From: Bacteroidales bacterium
GTDB lineage: Bacteria > Bacteroidota > Bacteroidia > Bacteroidales > UBA1715
Assembly: GCA_017618935.1 (NCBI GenBank)
Contig: JAFZTG010000030.1
Span: 1 to 22,787 of the forward strand
Direction of reading: 5' to 3'
DNA: 22,787 bases
The notes under the pieces were generated by a model. That model was not told the DNA's origin. It saw only the letters and a program-made list of their open reading frames with translations, and did not search any database. Of this stretch, positions 1 to 8,029 are shown piece by piece (position 1 is the first letter of the stretch; every line of letters starts with the position of its first letter). Made by a program: the position numbers and the translations under genes.

Positions 1-1817
1 GCTTTTTGGCAAAGGCCTTCTTCCTTACCGATTTCAGCCATCGTACACCATCCTTGTGATTCAATGAAGATTTTACCTTCCTCGTTTTCGTTAGAACCAA
101 CTTTGCGACCGAAGTAATCGTATGCACGAAGATACCATTCACCGTCCCAACCGTCTTTCTTAACGGCTTCAATCATATTGTCAACGTGTTTTTGAGCTTC
201 GGCAGCCTCATCGTTTTTACCGATTTGCTTGCAAAGTTTCACGAATTCTTTACCGTAAATTACGAACAAACCAGCAATCATCAACGATTCAGCCGTACGG
301 CCTTTCTTGTTGCCAGTAGTTTGGAATGATTCGTTCGGATCGTTTGAGAAACAGTTCAAGTTCAAACAGTCGTTCCAGTCAGCACGGCCGATTAACGGCA
401 AGTTGTGAGGACCAAGATTGTTCACCACGTGGTAGAACGAAATCTTCAAGTGTTCGAAATGAGTTTTTGCCTTTGATTCATCGTTGTCGAATGGAACCAT
501 TTCGTCAAGGATAGAGAAATCGCCTGTTTCCTTGATGTATTCCGTAGTTGAAAGAATCAACCAAAGTGGGTCATCGTTGAAGTCGCCTCCGATAGCCGAG
601 TTACCTTTCTTGGTAAGTGGCTGATATTGGTGGTAGCAAGAACCGTCTTCGAATTGCGTAGCGGCAATGTCGAGGATTCTTTCGCGGGCACGTGCAGGAA
701 TTTGGTGTACGAAACCAATCAAGTCCTGGTTTGAATCGCGGAAGCCCATACCACGTCCGATACCTGATTCGAAGAACGAAGCCGAACGCGACATGTTGAA
801 TGTAATCATACATTGGTATTGATTCCAAATGTTCACCATTCTGTCAAGACGCTCGTCGTTCGATTTGATTGTGATTTTGCCAAGCAAATTATCCCAGTAA
901 GAACGAAGTTCGTTGAATGCAGCCTGAACTTTTTCAACTGTATCGTATTTAGCGATCATTGCCTTAGCCGGTTTCTTATTGATAACCAACTTGCTTTCCC
1001 ATTTTTCTTCAGGAGCAACTTCCACATAGCCAAGCATAAAGATGAAATCCTTGCTTGCGCCCGGAGCTAATTCAACTTCGATATAGTGCGATGCGATTGG
1101 CGACCAACCGTGTGCCTCGGTGTTACGAGGTTTACCTTCCATAACAGCGTCTGGGCAGTCGAAACCATTGTACAAGCCGATGAACGACTCGCGGTCGGTG
1201 TCGTAGCCTTGGATAGGAGTGTTTACCGAGTAGAATGCGTAGTGGTTACGACGTTCTTTGAATTCTGTTTTGTGATAAATCACAGAACCTTCGATTTCAA
1301 CCTCGCCAGTTGAGAAGTTACGTTGGAAGTTTTCCATATCGTCGGAAGCGTTCCACAAACACCATTCGATGAACGAGAAGAATTTCAACTTCTTCGTCTC
1401 GTTTGTCGTATTCTTCAACGAAACTTTCAAGATTTCGCCCCAGAAACCAAGTGGTACGAATTGCAACACTTCGGCTTCCACGCCATTTTTCGCACCAATA
1501 ATTTTGGTGTAGCTCATACCGTGGTGACATTCATACTTGTCAAGCGACGTCTTACAAGGTTTCCAACCTGGATTCCAAACGGTCTCGCCGTCTTTTATGT
1601 AGAAATATTTTCCACCGTCGTCGGTTGGTACATTATTATAACGGTAACGTGTCAAACGACGGAATTTCGCATCTTTGTAGAACGTGTAGCCACCGCCAGT
1701 GTTCGACACCAAAGAAAAGAAATCCTCGTTACCAAGATAGTTTATCCAAGGATAAGGAGTTTTGGGATTGGTGATGACGTATTCTCTGTTAGCGTCATCG
1801 AAGAAACCGTACTTCAT
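1..1817 (-). CDS. GH94 cellobiose/cellodextrin phosphorylase, 3' end outside window
   Basis: The visible 605 residues read as a glycoside hydrolase family 94 phosphorylase, which uses inorganic phosphate to split cellobiose or short cellodextrins into glucose 1-phosphate and a shorter sugar in the cytoplasm. The start ATG at 1815-1817 gives [15 protein letters not shown], the usual opening of this family. The family motif [10 protein letters not shown] lies near residue 360, and RADWNDCL carries the probable general acid Asp480 (equivalent to the catalytic Asp of the Cellvibrio gilvus enzyme). The family is usually about 800 residues, so roughly a quarter is missing at the window edge, not through damage. 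There is no signal peptide. It is transcribed away from the NifU-like operon. Substrate chain length cannot be read from the sequence; cellobiose is the best guess. Confidence 0.92.
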   Translation of the reverse strand, partial: MKYGFFDDANREYVITNPKTPYPWINYLGNEDFFSLVSNTGGGYTFYKDAKFRRLTRYRYNNVPTDDGGKYFYIKDGETVWNPGWKPCKTSLDKYECHHGMSYTKIIGAKNGVEAEVLQFVPLGFWGEILKVSLKNTTNETKKLKFFSFIEWCLWNASDDMENFQRNFSTGEVEIEGSVIYHKTEFKERRNHYAFYSVNTPIQGYDTDRESFIGLYNGFDCPDAVMEGKPRNTEAHGWSPIASHYIEVELAPGASKDFIFMLGYVEVAPEEKWESKLVINKKPAKAMIAKYDTVEKVQAAFNELRSYWDNLLGKITIKSNDERLDRMVNIWNQYQCMITFNMSRSASFFESGIGRGMGFRDSNQDLIGFVHQIPARARERILDIAATQFEDGSCYHQYQPLTKKGNSAIGGDFNDDPLWLILSTTEYIKETGDFSILDEMVPFDNDESKAKTHFEHLKISFYHVVNNLGPHNLPLIGRADWNDCLNLNCFSNDPNESFQTTGNKKGRTAESLMIAGLFVIYGKEFVKLCKQIGKNDEAAEAQKHVDNMIEAVKKDGWDGEWYLRAYDYFGRKVGSNENEEGKIFIESQGWCTMAEIGKEEGLCQK

Positions 1818-1856
1818 AGTTCGTTTTTATTGATTCAACATATCAAAATTTTGGTT

Positions 1857-1866
1857 GCGAAAGATA
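1857..1866 (-). promoter_or_regulatory. possible -7 box of the GH94 gene
   Basis: On the minus strand TATCTTTCGC lies about 40 bases upstream of the GH94 start. It is close to the Bacteroidota TAnnTTTG element but has C in the last position. No good TTTG is seen 19 bases further upstream. Weak. Confidence 0.3.
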
Positions 1867-1975
1867 AATATAAATTCCGAAATCAAGTCAATTTTTAAAA
1901 ATGAAAATTTTTCAAATTAATTTTTCTTTCATTCTGAAAAAGTTTCTGAGAAAATTCATATATTCGCAACCGATT

Positions 1976-1995
1976 GTGAGTTTTGAGAAACTCAC
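1976..1995. promoter_or_regulatory. perfect 8-bp inverted repeat between divergent genes
   Basis: GTGAGTTT (1976-1983) and AAACTCAC (1988-1995) are exact reverse complements around the 4-base centre TGAG. The site lies in the 229-bp gap between the divergent GH94 gene and NifU-like operon, about 50 bases before the start of the latter. No T-run follows, so it fits an operator or a leader hairpin better than a terminator. Confidence 0.5.
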
Positions 1996-2002
1996 GTAAC
2001 AA

Positions 2003-2031
2003 GTTGAGATTTAGAGGTTTTCAAGTATAAT
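2003..2031 (+). promoter_or_regulatory. possible promoter of the NifU-like/GGGtGRT operon
   Basis: TTGAGA and TATAAT (2026-2031) are separated by 16 bases just before the ATG at 2047. It resembles a general sigma-70 promoter more than the TAnnTTTG type of the neighbouring genes, and would leave a leader of only about 10 bases. Low certainty. Confidence 0.3.
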
Positions 2032-2046
2032 TTAAACAAAGTTAAT

Positions 2047-2748
2047 ATGGTTTATTCAAACGAAGTACAACACATGTGTGTCGTACAAAAAGGTCCAAAA
2101 CACGGACCAGCTCCAATTCCTGAAGAAGGAAAGTGGGTGAAAGCTACAGAGATAAAAGACATTTCTGGTTTTACTCACGGTATTGGTTGGTGTGCTCCAC
2201 AACAAGGAGCTTGTAAATTGTCTTTGAACGTAAAAGACGGTGTTATTGTTGAAGCTCTTGTAGAGACAATCGGTTGTTCAGGTATGACTCACTCTGCCGC
2301 AATGGCTGCCGAAATTCTTCAGGGCAAGACATTGTTGGAAGCATTGAACACAGACTTGGTTTGTGACGCAATCAACACGGCAATGCGTGAGTTGTTCTTG
2401 CAAATCGTGTACGGACGTACTCAATCAGCTTTCTCTGAAGGCGGTTTGGTTGTCGGTGCTGGTTTGGAAGACCTTGGTAAAGGACTTCGTAGCCAAGTAG
2501 GTACATTGTACGGAACAAAAGAAAAAGGTGTTCGCTACCTTGAAATGGCTGAAGGTTACATCAACAAAATCTTTATGGATAAAGACGACCAAGTTTGCGG
2601 TTACGAATTCGTTCACCTTGGCAAATTCATGGAAGAAATTAAAAAAGGCACTGATGCTAACGAGGCATTGAAGAAAGTAACGGGAACGTATGGTCGTGTT
2701 ACTCCTGAACAAGGTGCTGTTAAATCAATTGATCCACGTAAAGAATAG
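2047..2748 (+). CDS. NifU/IscU-like iron-sulfur scaffold-type protein
   Basis: This 233-residue cytoplasmic protein matches the NifU N-terminal/IscU fold in the segment from GWCAPQQGACKL to NTDLVCDAIN (residues 47-110). Cys56 and Cys77 (in IGCSGMTH) align with the first two cluster-binding cysteines of IscU, and LQGKTLLEAL matches the IscU helix that follows. At the place of the third scaffold cysteine the sequence is GRTQSAFSE, with no Cys; Cys11, Cys49, Cys106 and Cys184 are additional. The C-terminal third is not part of classical NifU. It is followed after 11 bases by a GGGtGRT-family gene, and the two are probably co-transcribed. This pair recurs in anaerobes; its function is not established to my knowledge. 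A role in Fe-S cluster or metal handling is inference from the fold. Confidence 0.8.
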   Translation: MVYSNEVQHMCVVQKGPKHGPAPIPEEGKWVKATEIKDISGFTHGIGWCAPQQGACKLSLNVKDGVIVEALVETIGCSGMTHSAAMAAEILQGKTLLEALNTDLVCDAINTAMRELFLQIVYGRTQSAFSEGGLVVGAGLEDLGKGLRSQVGTLYGTKEKGVRYLEMAEGYINKIFMDKDDQVCGYEFVHLGKFMEEIKKGTDANEALKKVTGTYGRVTPEQGAVKSIDPRKE

Positions 2749-2762
2749 GAGGAAGCATTATG
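2748..2762 (+). promoter_or_regulatory. strong Shine-Dalgarno before the GGGtGRT gene
   Basis: GGAGGAAGC lies between the stop of the NifU-like gene and the ATG at 2760. Purine-rich Shine-Dalgarno sites this good are uncommon in Bacteroidota, and none of the other genes here has one. It supports 2760 as the start and suggests high translation of the second gene. Confidence 0.6.
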
Positions 2763-3779
2763 ATAAGAGAAGTAAAATACGAGTCTCAGGACCGTCGTGA
2801 AAAACAAGTAAATGCAGCGTTGAATGCTTACGGAATCAAGGATTTAGCTGAAGCAAACGCAATCTGCGAGAAATATGGCATTGATCCATATAAAGCTTGT
2901 GAGGAAACACAACCTATCTGTTTTGAAAATGCAAAATGGGCTTACGTAGCTGGTTGTGCAATCGCTATTAAGGATGCTGAAAAAACTGGTGACAAAAGTG
3001 CTGTAAAAGCTGCTGAAAATATCGGTATCGGCTTGCAAGCATTCTGTATCCCTGGTTCAGTTGCTGATGACCGTAAGGTTGGTTTGGGTCATGGAAACTT
3101 GGCAGCTCGTTTGTTGAGCGAAGAAACAAAATGTTTCGCTTTCTTGGCTGGTCACGAATCTTTCGCTGCTGCCGAAGGTGCTATCAAAATCGCTGCAAAA
3201 GCTGACAAAGTTCGTAAAGAACCATTACGCGTTATTTTGAACGGTCTTGGAAAAGATGCTGCTCAAATCATCAGCCGTATCAATGGTTTCACTTATGTTC
3301 AAACACAATTCGACTACTACACTGGCGAAGTGAAAGAAGTTAAGAGAATCGCTTACAGCGACGGACCTCGTGCAAAAGTTAACTGCTACGGTGCCGACGA
3401 CGTTCGCGAAGGTGTTGCAATTATGTGGAAAGAAGGCGTTGACGTATCAATCACTGGTAACTCAACAAACCCAACTCGTTTCCAACACCCAGTTGCTGGT
3501 ACATATAAGAAAGAACGTGTATTGGCTGGCAAACCATATTTCTCAGTAGCTTCAGGTGGTGGAACTGGTCGTACTTTGCACCCAGATAACATGGCTGCAG
3601 GACCTGCTTCATATGGTATGACTGATACAATGGGTCGTATGCACTCTGACGCTCAGTTCGCAGGCTCATCTTCAGTTCCTGCTCACGTTGAGATGATGGG
3701 TTTCTTGGGAATTGGTAACAACCCAATGGTTGGTTGTACTGTTGCTTGTGCAGTTGACGTTGCTACAGCATTGAAATAA
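2760..3779 (+). CDS. GGGtGRT family protein
   Basis: The 339-residue product carries the family-defining motif GGGTGRT at residues 266-272 followed by LHPDNMAAGPASYGMTDT. It is soluble, with no signal peptide or membrane segment. Nine cysteines are spread along the chain (36, 47, 54, 66, 96, 125, 209, 326, 330), several in conserved-looking contexts such as PMVGCTVACAVD near the C-terminus. The glycine-rich motif resembles a phosphate- or nucleotide-binding loop, but that is inference; no enzyme activity is known to me. It sits 11 bases behind the NifU-like gene with a strong Shine-Dalgarno and is followed by a good terminator, so the two genes form one unit and likely work together, perhaps as cluster donor and target. 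Codon choice is regular (for example repeated CGT for Arg), suggesting good expression. Confidence 0.85.
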   Translation: MIREVKYESQDRREKQVNAALNAYGIKDLAEANAICEKYGIDPYKACEETQPICFENAKWAYVAGCAIAIKDAEKTGDKSAVKAAENIGIGLQAFCIPGSVADDRKVGLGHGNLAARLLSEETKCFAFLAGHESFAAAEGAIKIAAKADKVRKEPLRVILNGLGKDAAQIISRINGFTYVQTQFDYYTGEVKEVKRIAYSDGPRAKVNCYGADDVREGVAIMWKEGVDVSITGNSTNPTRFQHPVAGTYKKERVLAGKPYFSVASGGGTGRTLHPDNMAAGPASYGMTDTMGRMHSDAQFAGSSSVPAHVEMMGFLGIGNNPMVGCTVACAVDVATALK

Positions 3780-3800
3780 TTCTTAAAGAATTTGTATAGT

Positions 3801-3838
3801 AAACGACTTTCCGATTGATTTCGGGAAGTCGTTTTTTT
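3801..3838 (+). terminator. Rho-independent terminator of the NifU-like/GGGtGRT operon
   Basis: An 11-bp stem AACGACTTTCC (3802-3812) pairs with GGGAAGTCGTT (3823-3833) with one G-T wobble, loop of 10, followed by a run of T. Confidence 0.85.
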
Positions 3839-3924
3839 ATTTACCCAAGGTTTTAGCAAGATTTCTTTGTACTCAAAAAGATTTGAAAAAGGCAACGTAA
3901 GCATACAAGAATATTGAGAAAGTT

Positions 3925-4122
3925 ATGACACGGCAAATCGAATTGCTACGATATAGATGGAAAAAACAATTAGACCCGACACTCGCAGCCGTGAAGGCGA
4001 CACGCAAAAAATCGCGCGAGGAAGAATTGGCGAAATACGGTAAGCAGATTTCGCTCTATTATTGGGTTGGCGACAAGAAGAAACACGCCCGTGGCGGCAA
4101 GCACAAGAAACGATGGTGTTGA
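3925..4122 (+). CDS. small basic protein, unknown function
   Basis: A 65-residue open frame starting MTRQIELLRYRWKKQ. It is very rich in Lys and Arg, with a central RKKSREEELAKYG that could be helical and a C-terminal KKKHARGGKHKKRWC typical of nucleic-acid-binding tails. I do not recognise a family. Codon use (GCG, CGC, TCG, GGC) looks like that of the neighbouring coding genes rather than of the AT-rich spacers, which supports a real gene. It follows the terminator at 3801-3838 and precedes the DUF2779 nuclease by about 85 bases on the same strand. That nuclease has its own -7 box, so co-transcription is not needed. Confidence 0.5.
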   Translation: MTRQIELLRYRWKKQLDPTLAAVKATRKKSREEELAKYGKQISLYYWVGDKKKHARGGKHKKRWC

Positions 4123-4177
4123 TAGATGTGTTTTGTAAAAAAACAGTTATGTGCTTAAATTTCGCACATCATTTTCT

Positions 4178-4185
4178 TATTTTTG
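4178..4185 (+). promoter_or_regulatory. -7 box of the DUF2779 gene
   Basis: TATTTTTG followed by C matches the Bacteroidota TAnnTTTG element exactly. It ends 21 bases before the ATG at 4207. It overlaps the upstream TTG at 4183, which therefore is not the translation start. Confidence 0.6.
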
Positions 4186-4206
4186 CTAAAACATAAAAAT
4201 AGAATT

Positions 4207-5703
4207 ATGGTTCGAAGAGGATTATCAAAGTCAAAATATGTGGCATTTTGCTCGTGCGAAAAGTTGCTGTGGTTACGAATTTATAAATCGGAACTTGCCG
4301 AAGTTGATGAAGCATCGCAGGCACGGATGGATACGGGCAACGACGTGGGTGACCTTGCCATGGGATTATTCGGTGATTATGTTGAAGTTACTGCACACAA
4401 GGCGGATGGTTCCCTTGATATTGCAAAGATGCTTGAAGACACTCAAAAGTGCTTAGCGGATGGTGTGGAAAATATCTGTGAGGCCTCGTTCAGCCATAAT
4501 GGTTGTTATTGTGCCGTTGATATTCTCAGAAAAGAAAAAGGCGGATATGCGATTTACGAGGTGAAAAGTTCAACCGAGGTAAAAGAGTATCATCTGACGG
4601 ATATTGCATATCAAAAATATGTGCTTGAAAAATGTGGCGTGAACGTCACAGGAACCTACATTGTTCACATTGACAACACCTATGTGTTTGACGGCAACCT
4701 TGACATTACAAAACTATTTGCGGTTGAAGACGTTGCGAAGCAAATGGAAAATGAATACCTAAAAGTTCCGAATCTTTTGCCTGCTGCCTTAAAGCTAATT
4801 GCAACCGATCAAGAGCCCATAAAGGATATTGACGAAAAATGCTGTGGGTGTGAATTCTGGGGCTATTGTGCGAAACATGTGCCTACCCCCTCAGTCTTTG
4901 ATTTATATAGAATGAATACTCCCAAGAAAATAGAGTATTATAGAGAGGGACTTATTTCGTTCGAAGATTTGCAGAAGTCGAAACGCATAGATAATCCGAT
5001 ACAGATAATGCAATTGGAGGGGGCATTGCAGGGTAAGTCTTTTATAAACAAAAATGGTATTTCCGACTTCTTGAAAACATTGTCTTATCCGCTTTATTTC
5101 CTTGATTTTGAGACTATGCAACAAGCGGTTCCCGACATAATCGGCACACGACCATATCAGCAAATACCGTTTCAATATTCGCTTCATTATATTGAAACCG
5201 AAGGCGGGGAACTGAAGCACAAGGAATTTCTTGCCGAATCGGGAAAAAATCCGCTTCGCGATATTGCCGAACAATTGTGTCGCGACATTCCCAAGAATGT
5301 TTGCACAATGGCATATAATAAGACCTTCGAGTGTACGAGAATAAGGGAACTCGCTGATTTGTTCCCCGATTTGTCGGATCATTTGTTAAATATAAGGGAT
5401 CATATCGTTGATTTGTTGGTGCCATTTCAGCAGGGCAATTACTATGTGAAGGAAATGGGTGGCTCTTTTTCAATAAAAAGTGTGCTGCCCGCCTTGTTTC
5501 CTGACGATCCAAGTTTGAATTACCATAATTTGGACGAGCGAGTGCAAAACGGAGGTGATGCAATGACGGTCTTCCCGAAAATCAAGGATATGACGCCCGA
5601 AGAACAGGAAGTGACCCGCAAGGCTTTGCTTGAATACTGCAAACTCGACACGTTGGCAATGGTAAAAATTTGGCAAAAGATACGGGAAGTCGTAAATGAA
5701 TAG
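4207..5703 (+). CDS. DUF2779 protein: Cas4-like nuclease module plus DEDD-exonuclease-like module
   Basis: The 498-residue protein has two nuclease-like parts. The first resembles Cas4/AddB-type PD-(D/E)XK nucleases: Asp105 in CAVDIL, Glu118-x-Lys120 in YEVKSS, and the QxxxY motif at 136-140. Cysteines at the N-terminus (15, 17) and in KCCGCEFWGYCAKH (212-221) could hold an Fe-S cluster as in those enzymes. The second part, the DUF2779 domain, starts near residue 293 with YFLDFET (Asp300, Glu302), continues with AYNKTFE (369-375) and ends with LEYCKLDT (Asp481), like a DEDD 3'-5' exonuclease of the RNase H fold. ATG 4207 (MVRRGLSKSKY) is chosen because homologues begin with LSKSKY and because a -7 box overlaps the upstream TTG. 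Role unknown; DNA or RNA processing in repair or defence is inference. Confidence 0.8.
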   Translation: MVRRGLSKSKYVAFCSCEKLLWLRIYKSELAEVDEASQARMDTGNDVGDLAMGLFGDYVEVTAHKADGSLDIAKMLEDTQKCLADGVENICEASFSHNGCYCAVDILRKEKGGYAIYEVKSSTEVKEYHLTDIAYQKYVLEKCGVNVTGTYIVHIDNTYVFDGNLDITKLFAVEDVAKQMENEYLKVPNLLPAALKLIATDQEPIKDIDEKCCGCEFWGYCAKHVPTPSVFDLYRMNTPKKIEYYREGLISFEDLQKSKRIDNPIQIMQLEGALQGKSFINKNGISDFLKTLSYPLYFLDFETMQQAVPDIIGTRPYQQIPFQYSLHYIETEGGELKHKEFLAESGKNPLRDIAEQLCRDIPKNVCTMAYNKTFECTRIRELADLFPDLSDHLLNIRDHIVDLLVPFQQGNYYVKEMGGSFSIKSVLPALFPDDPSLNYHNLDERVQNGGDAMTVFPKIKDMTPEEQEVTRKALLEYCKLDTLAMVKIWQKIREVVNE

Positions 5704-5716
5704 GTCGATAACGAAT

Positions 5717-6757
5717 CTAATCCAAATACGTTATCGTCGCATTCTGAGCCGTTACTTCAACTTCTACGTTGCGACCTAAGTACGTTGCAAGATTTTTGTC
5801 CTCGTGTCCCATGCTCATTCCATAGATTATTGGAATATTCAAGTCTCCGAAATAATTGGAGATTATCTCGTTAATTGGGCGGTCATTTCCTTGCGATGTG
5901 CTGAAATCGCCGACAATCACGCCTTTTAAGCCGTCTAATTTGCCACTCAGTTTCAAATTTGCCAACATTCTGTCAATGGCATAATTTGCTTCGCCGGTGT
6001 CTTCTATGAGTAAAATGGCATTTTTCGCATTTAGGTCAAACAAGGTTCCCCCCATACTGTACATGAGCGAAAGATTTCCGCCTACCAGACGACCTTCGGC
6101 CTTGCCTTGAACACAATTGGTGTTTGTTTTTATGCTATGGCTTTTTAACTCGCCGAACAACGCCTTACGAAGACTTTCATCGCTTTCGGCATTGCCAAAG
6201 GTTTTTACCATAGGTCCATGAATGGTTTCATATCCCATGTTGTTCAATGCAATGTGCATGCCCGTCACGTCGCTATAACCCACAATCCATTTTGGATGCG
6301 ATTTCATCGGAGAAAAATCAATGTACGAGAGCACTTGCGCAACACCATATCCGCCACGTGCGGCTATGAGTGCCTTGACGTTAGGATTGTCAATCAATTT
6401 CTGGAATCCTTCAATTCTCTCGGACATTGTGCCAGCATAACGGCCGTCTTTGTTATAAAGATTATCGGCCTCGACTACGACCAATCCCCAACTTTTCAGT
6501 TTTGAAATACCATCAGCCAAATCATTTTGTGTTACCGCATTCGACAGGGCAAAAACACCTATCGTGTCGCCCGCCTTTAAGTAATCAGGACGAATATCGT
6601 CGGTAACTTCCTGCTGATTGTTCAGCACAGTCTGATAGTAATAACTTGTGTAAATACTATCAACATTGGTTACATACGTATTGTAGTAATTGTATTCTTT
6701 CTTACAACTTGAAAAAACTGCGATAATCAAAAAAATGGGAATAATTTTCTTCATCAC
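5717..6757 (-). CDS. S66 family LD-carboxypeptidase lipoprotein
   Basis: A 346-residue peptidase of the LdcA/MccF (S66) family. Family members cut the L,D bond of murein tetrapeptides during cell-wall recycling, or inactivate peptide antibiotics. The predicted triad is visible: Ser162 in VGYSDVTGMH, Glu252 in LLIEDTGEANYAIDRML and His318 in GMSMGHEDKN. The N-terminus is a lipoprotein signal with Cys18 in VFSSCKKE, so the enzyme should be anchored in an envelope membrane and act in the periplasm or outside, unlike cytoplasmic E. coli LdcA. Residues 21-50 are a Tyr/Asn/Thr-rich linker. The start codon overlaps the sufS stop (ATGA), so the two are translationally coupled. A functional link with sulfur transfer is not obvious. 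It converges with the DUF2779 gene; no terminator is seen in the 13-bp gap. Confidence 0.88.
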   Translation of the reverse strand: MMKKIIPIFLIIAVFSSCKKEYNYYNTYVTNVDSIYTSYYYQTVLNNQQEVTDDIRPDYLKAGDTIGVFALSNAVTQNDLADGISKLKSWGLVVVEADNLYNKDGRYAGTMSERIEGFQKLIDNPNVKALIAARGGYGVAQVLSYIDFSPMKSHPKWIVGYSDVTGMHIALNNMGYETIHGPMVKTFGNAESDESLRKALFGELKSHSIKTNTNCVQGKAEGRLVGGNLSLMYSMGGTLFDLNAKNAILLIEDTGEANYAIDRMLANLKLSGKLDGLKGVIVGDFSTSQGNDRPINEIISNYFGDLNIPIIYGMSMGHEDKNLATYLGRNVEVEVTAQNATITYLD

Positions 6758-7971
6758 TCAAACATTAATGCTATTGTAGATAAAACTTTTGCAAAATAAT
6801 CAATTTCTTCTTTCGTGTTGTACATTGCGAACGAAAGTCGTGCTGTGCCGGGAACGCCATAAAATTGCATAATCGGTTCCGTGCAATGAGTTCCCGTGCG
6901 AATAGCAATGCCTTGCTTATCCAGTATCATTCCTATGTCGGAACAGTGAGCGCCGGCAACCTCAAACGAAATGGCTCCCGCCTTGTGCGGAGCGTTTCCG
7001 ATAATGCTAACCTGCGGAATAGCCGACAGTTTTTCCGTGGCATGTTGCATCAGTTCCTTTTCGTGTTGCTGAATATTCTCAATGCCAATATTCATAATAT
7101 ATTTCAATGCGACACCCAATGCGTGGGCACCGACGTAATTTGTCGTTCCCGCCTCGAACTTGAAAGGCAACGTGTTATAAATCGTTTTCTCCAACGTCAC
7201 TGTTTTTATCATATCGCCGCCACCTTGGTACGGAGGAAGTTTCTCCAGCCATTTCTCTTTTCCCCAAAGCACGCCCGTTCCCGTAGGAGCATAGATTTTA
7301 TGTCCCGAGAAGGCAAAAAAGTCGCAGTCAAGCGCTTGCACGTCAATAGGGAAATGCTGTACTGACTGGGCTCCGTCAATCATTATGGGAACATTGTGCG
7401 AATGTGCAATGTCAATCAATTCTTTTATAGGATTGACCGTGCCCAACGTGTTCGACACGTGAACAACCGACACGAATTTCGTCTTTTCCGAAAACAGGTT
7501 TTGGTATGTTTCCACATCCAAAACGCCGTCATGATTAAACGGAATGAACTTCAATATGGCCCCTTTTCTTTCGCATACTATTTGCCACGGAACTAAGTTG
7601 GAATGATGTTCCATAGCCGACACAATCACTTCGTCGCCTTCATGCAGAAAAGCCTCGCCAAATGTCTGTGCCACAAGGTTTAACGATTCCGTCACACCTT
7701 TTGTGAAAATAATCTCGTAATCGTGTGGTGCGTTGATAAACGTCTGAACCATTTGTCGTGCCTGCTCATACAGCGTGGTAGAAATCTGGCTCAACGTGTG
7801 GATTCCACGATGAATGTTGCTGTTCGTTTTGGTATAGGCATCAACAATGGCGTCAATCACCACCTGCGGCTTTTGCGTCGTGGCGGCATTGTCAAAGTAA
7901 ATTAAGTCGTGATTATTAACCTTTTGAGTTAAAATCGGAAAATCTTTTCGTATGGACTGAACGTCAAACAT
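6754..7971 (-). CDS. sufS: cysteine desulfurase SufS
   Basis: A 405-residue PLP enzyme that takes sulfur from L-cysteine, giving alanine and an enzyme persulfide for Fe-S cluster assembly by the SUF system. Lys225 in FSGHKIYAPTGTG is the PLP lysine, His123 (EHHSN) stacks on PLP, and Cys363 in RTGTHCTEPIM is the persulfide-forming cysteine. FDNAATTQKPQ and HRGIHTLS are usual family signatures. The active-site loop has TGTHC where many SufS proteins have TGHHC. The gene is separated from sufC and sufD by about 13 kb, and no SufE or SufU partner is adjacent. It is transcribed divergently from hemW and overlaps the S66 peptidase gene by 4 bases. Confidence 0.93.
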   Translation of the reverse strand: MFDVQSIRKDFPILTQKVNNHDLIYFDNAATTQKPQVVIDAIVDAYTKTNSNIHRGIHTLSQISTTLYEQARQMVQTFINAPHDYEIIFTKGVTESLNLVAQTFGEAFLHEGDEVIVSAMEHHSNLVPWQIVCERKGAILKFIPFNHDGVLDVETYQNLFSEKTKFVSVVHVSNTLGTVNPIKELIDIAHSHNVPIMIDGAQSVQHFPIDVQALDCDFFAFSGHKIYAPTGTGVLWGKEKWLEKLPPYQGGGDMIKTVTLEKTIYNTLPFKFEAGTTNYVGAHALGVALKYIMNIGIENIQQHEKELMQHATEKLSAIPQVSIIGNAPHKAGAISFEVAGAHCSDIGMILDKQGIAIRTGTHCTEPIMQFYGVPGTARLSFAMYNTKEEIDYFAKVLSTIALMFE

Positions 7972-7981
7972 TGCTTGATTT

Positions 7982-8012
7982 TTTGCAAAGGTATTGAAAT
8001 TTTATAGTTTTG
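7982..8012 (+). promoter_or_regulatory. hemW promoter, TTTG-N19-TAGTTTTG
   Basis: TTTG at 7982-7985 and TAGTTTTG at 8005-8012 are 19 bases apart, a full match to the Bacteroidota promoter pattern. Transcription should start near 8019, so the frame-compatible TTG at 7994 cannot be the start codon. Confidence 0.65.
7986..7993 (-). promoter_or_regulatory. -7 box of sufS
   Basis: On the minus strand TACCTTTG followed by C matches TAnnTTTG and ends 14 bases before the sufS ATG. The position 19 bases upstream reads TTAA, a poor -33 element. Its bases adjoin the TTTG of the hemW promoter on the other strand. Confidence 0.6.
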
Positions 8013-8029
8013 TTAAATTTCAGTTGTAT

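Noticed and set aside
1797..1817. Suspected frameshift at the sixth codon of the GH94 gene
   Set aside because: A recount of the bases showed the ATG in frame with the rest of the protein; the suspicion came from a misread base.
1323..1898. 191-codon plus-strand open frame antisense to the GH94 gene
   Set aside because: It lies opposite the well-supported phosphorylase and has no family features. Other antisense frames at 326-514, 813-1070 and 1086-1313 are the same effect.
4183..4206. TTG start extending the DUF2779 protein by eight residues
   Set aside because: The TTG overlaps an exact TAnnTTTG box, and homologues start at the LSKSKY region reached from ATG 4207.
4903..5563. Minus-strand frames opposite the DUF2779 gene
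   Set aside because: They overlap the conserved exonuclease-like motifs of the plus-strand gene and show no family signature.
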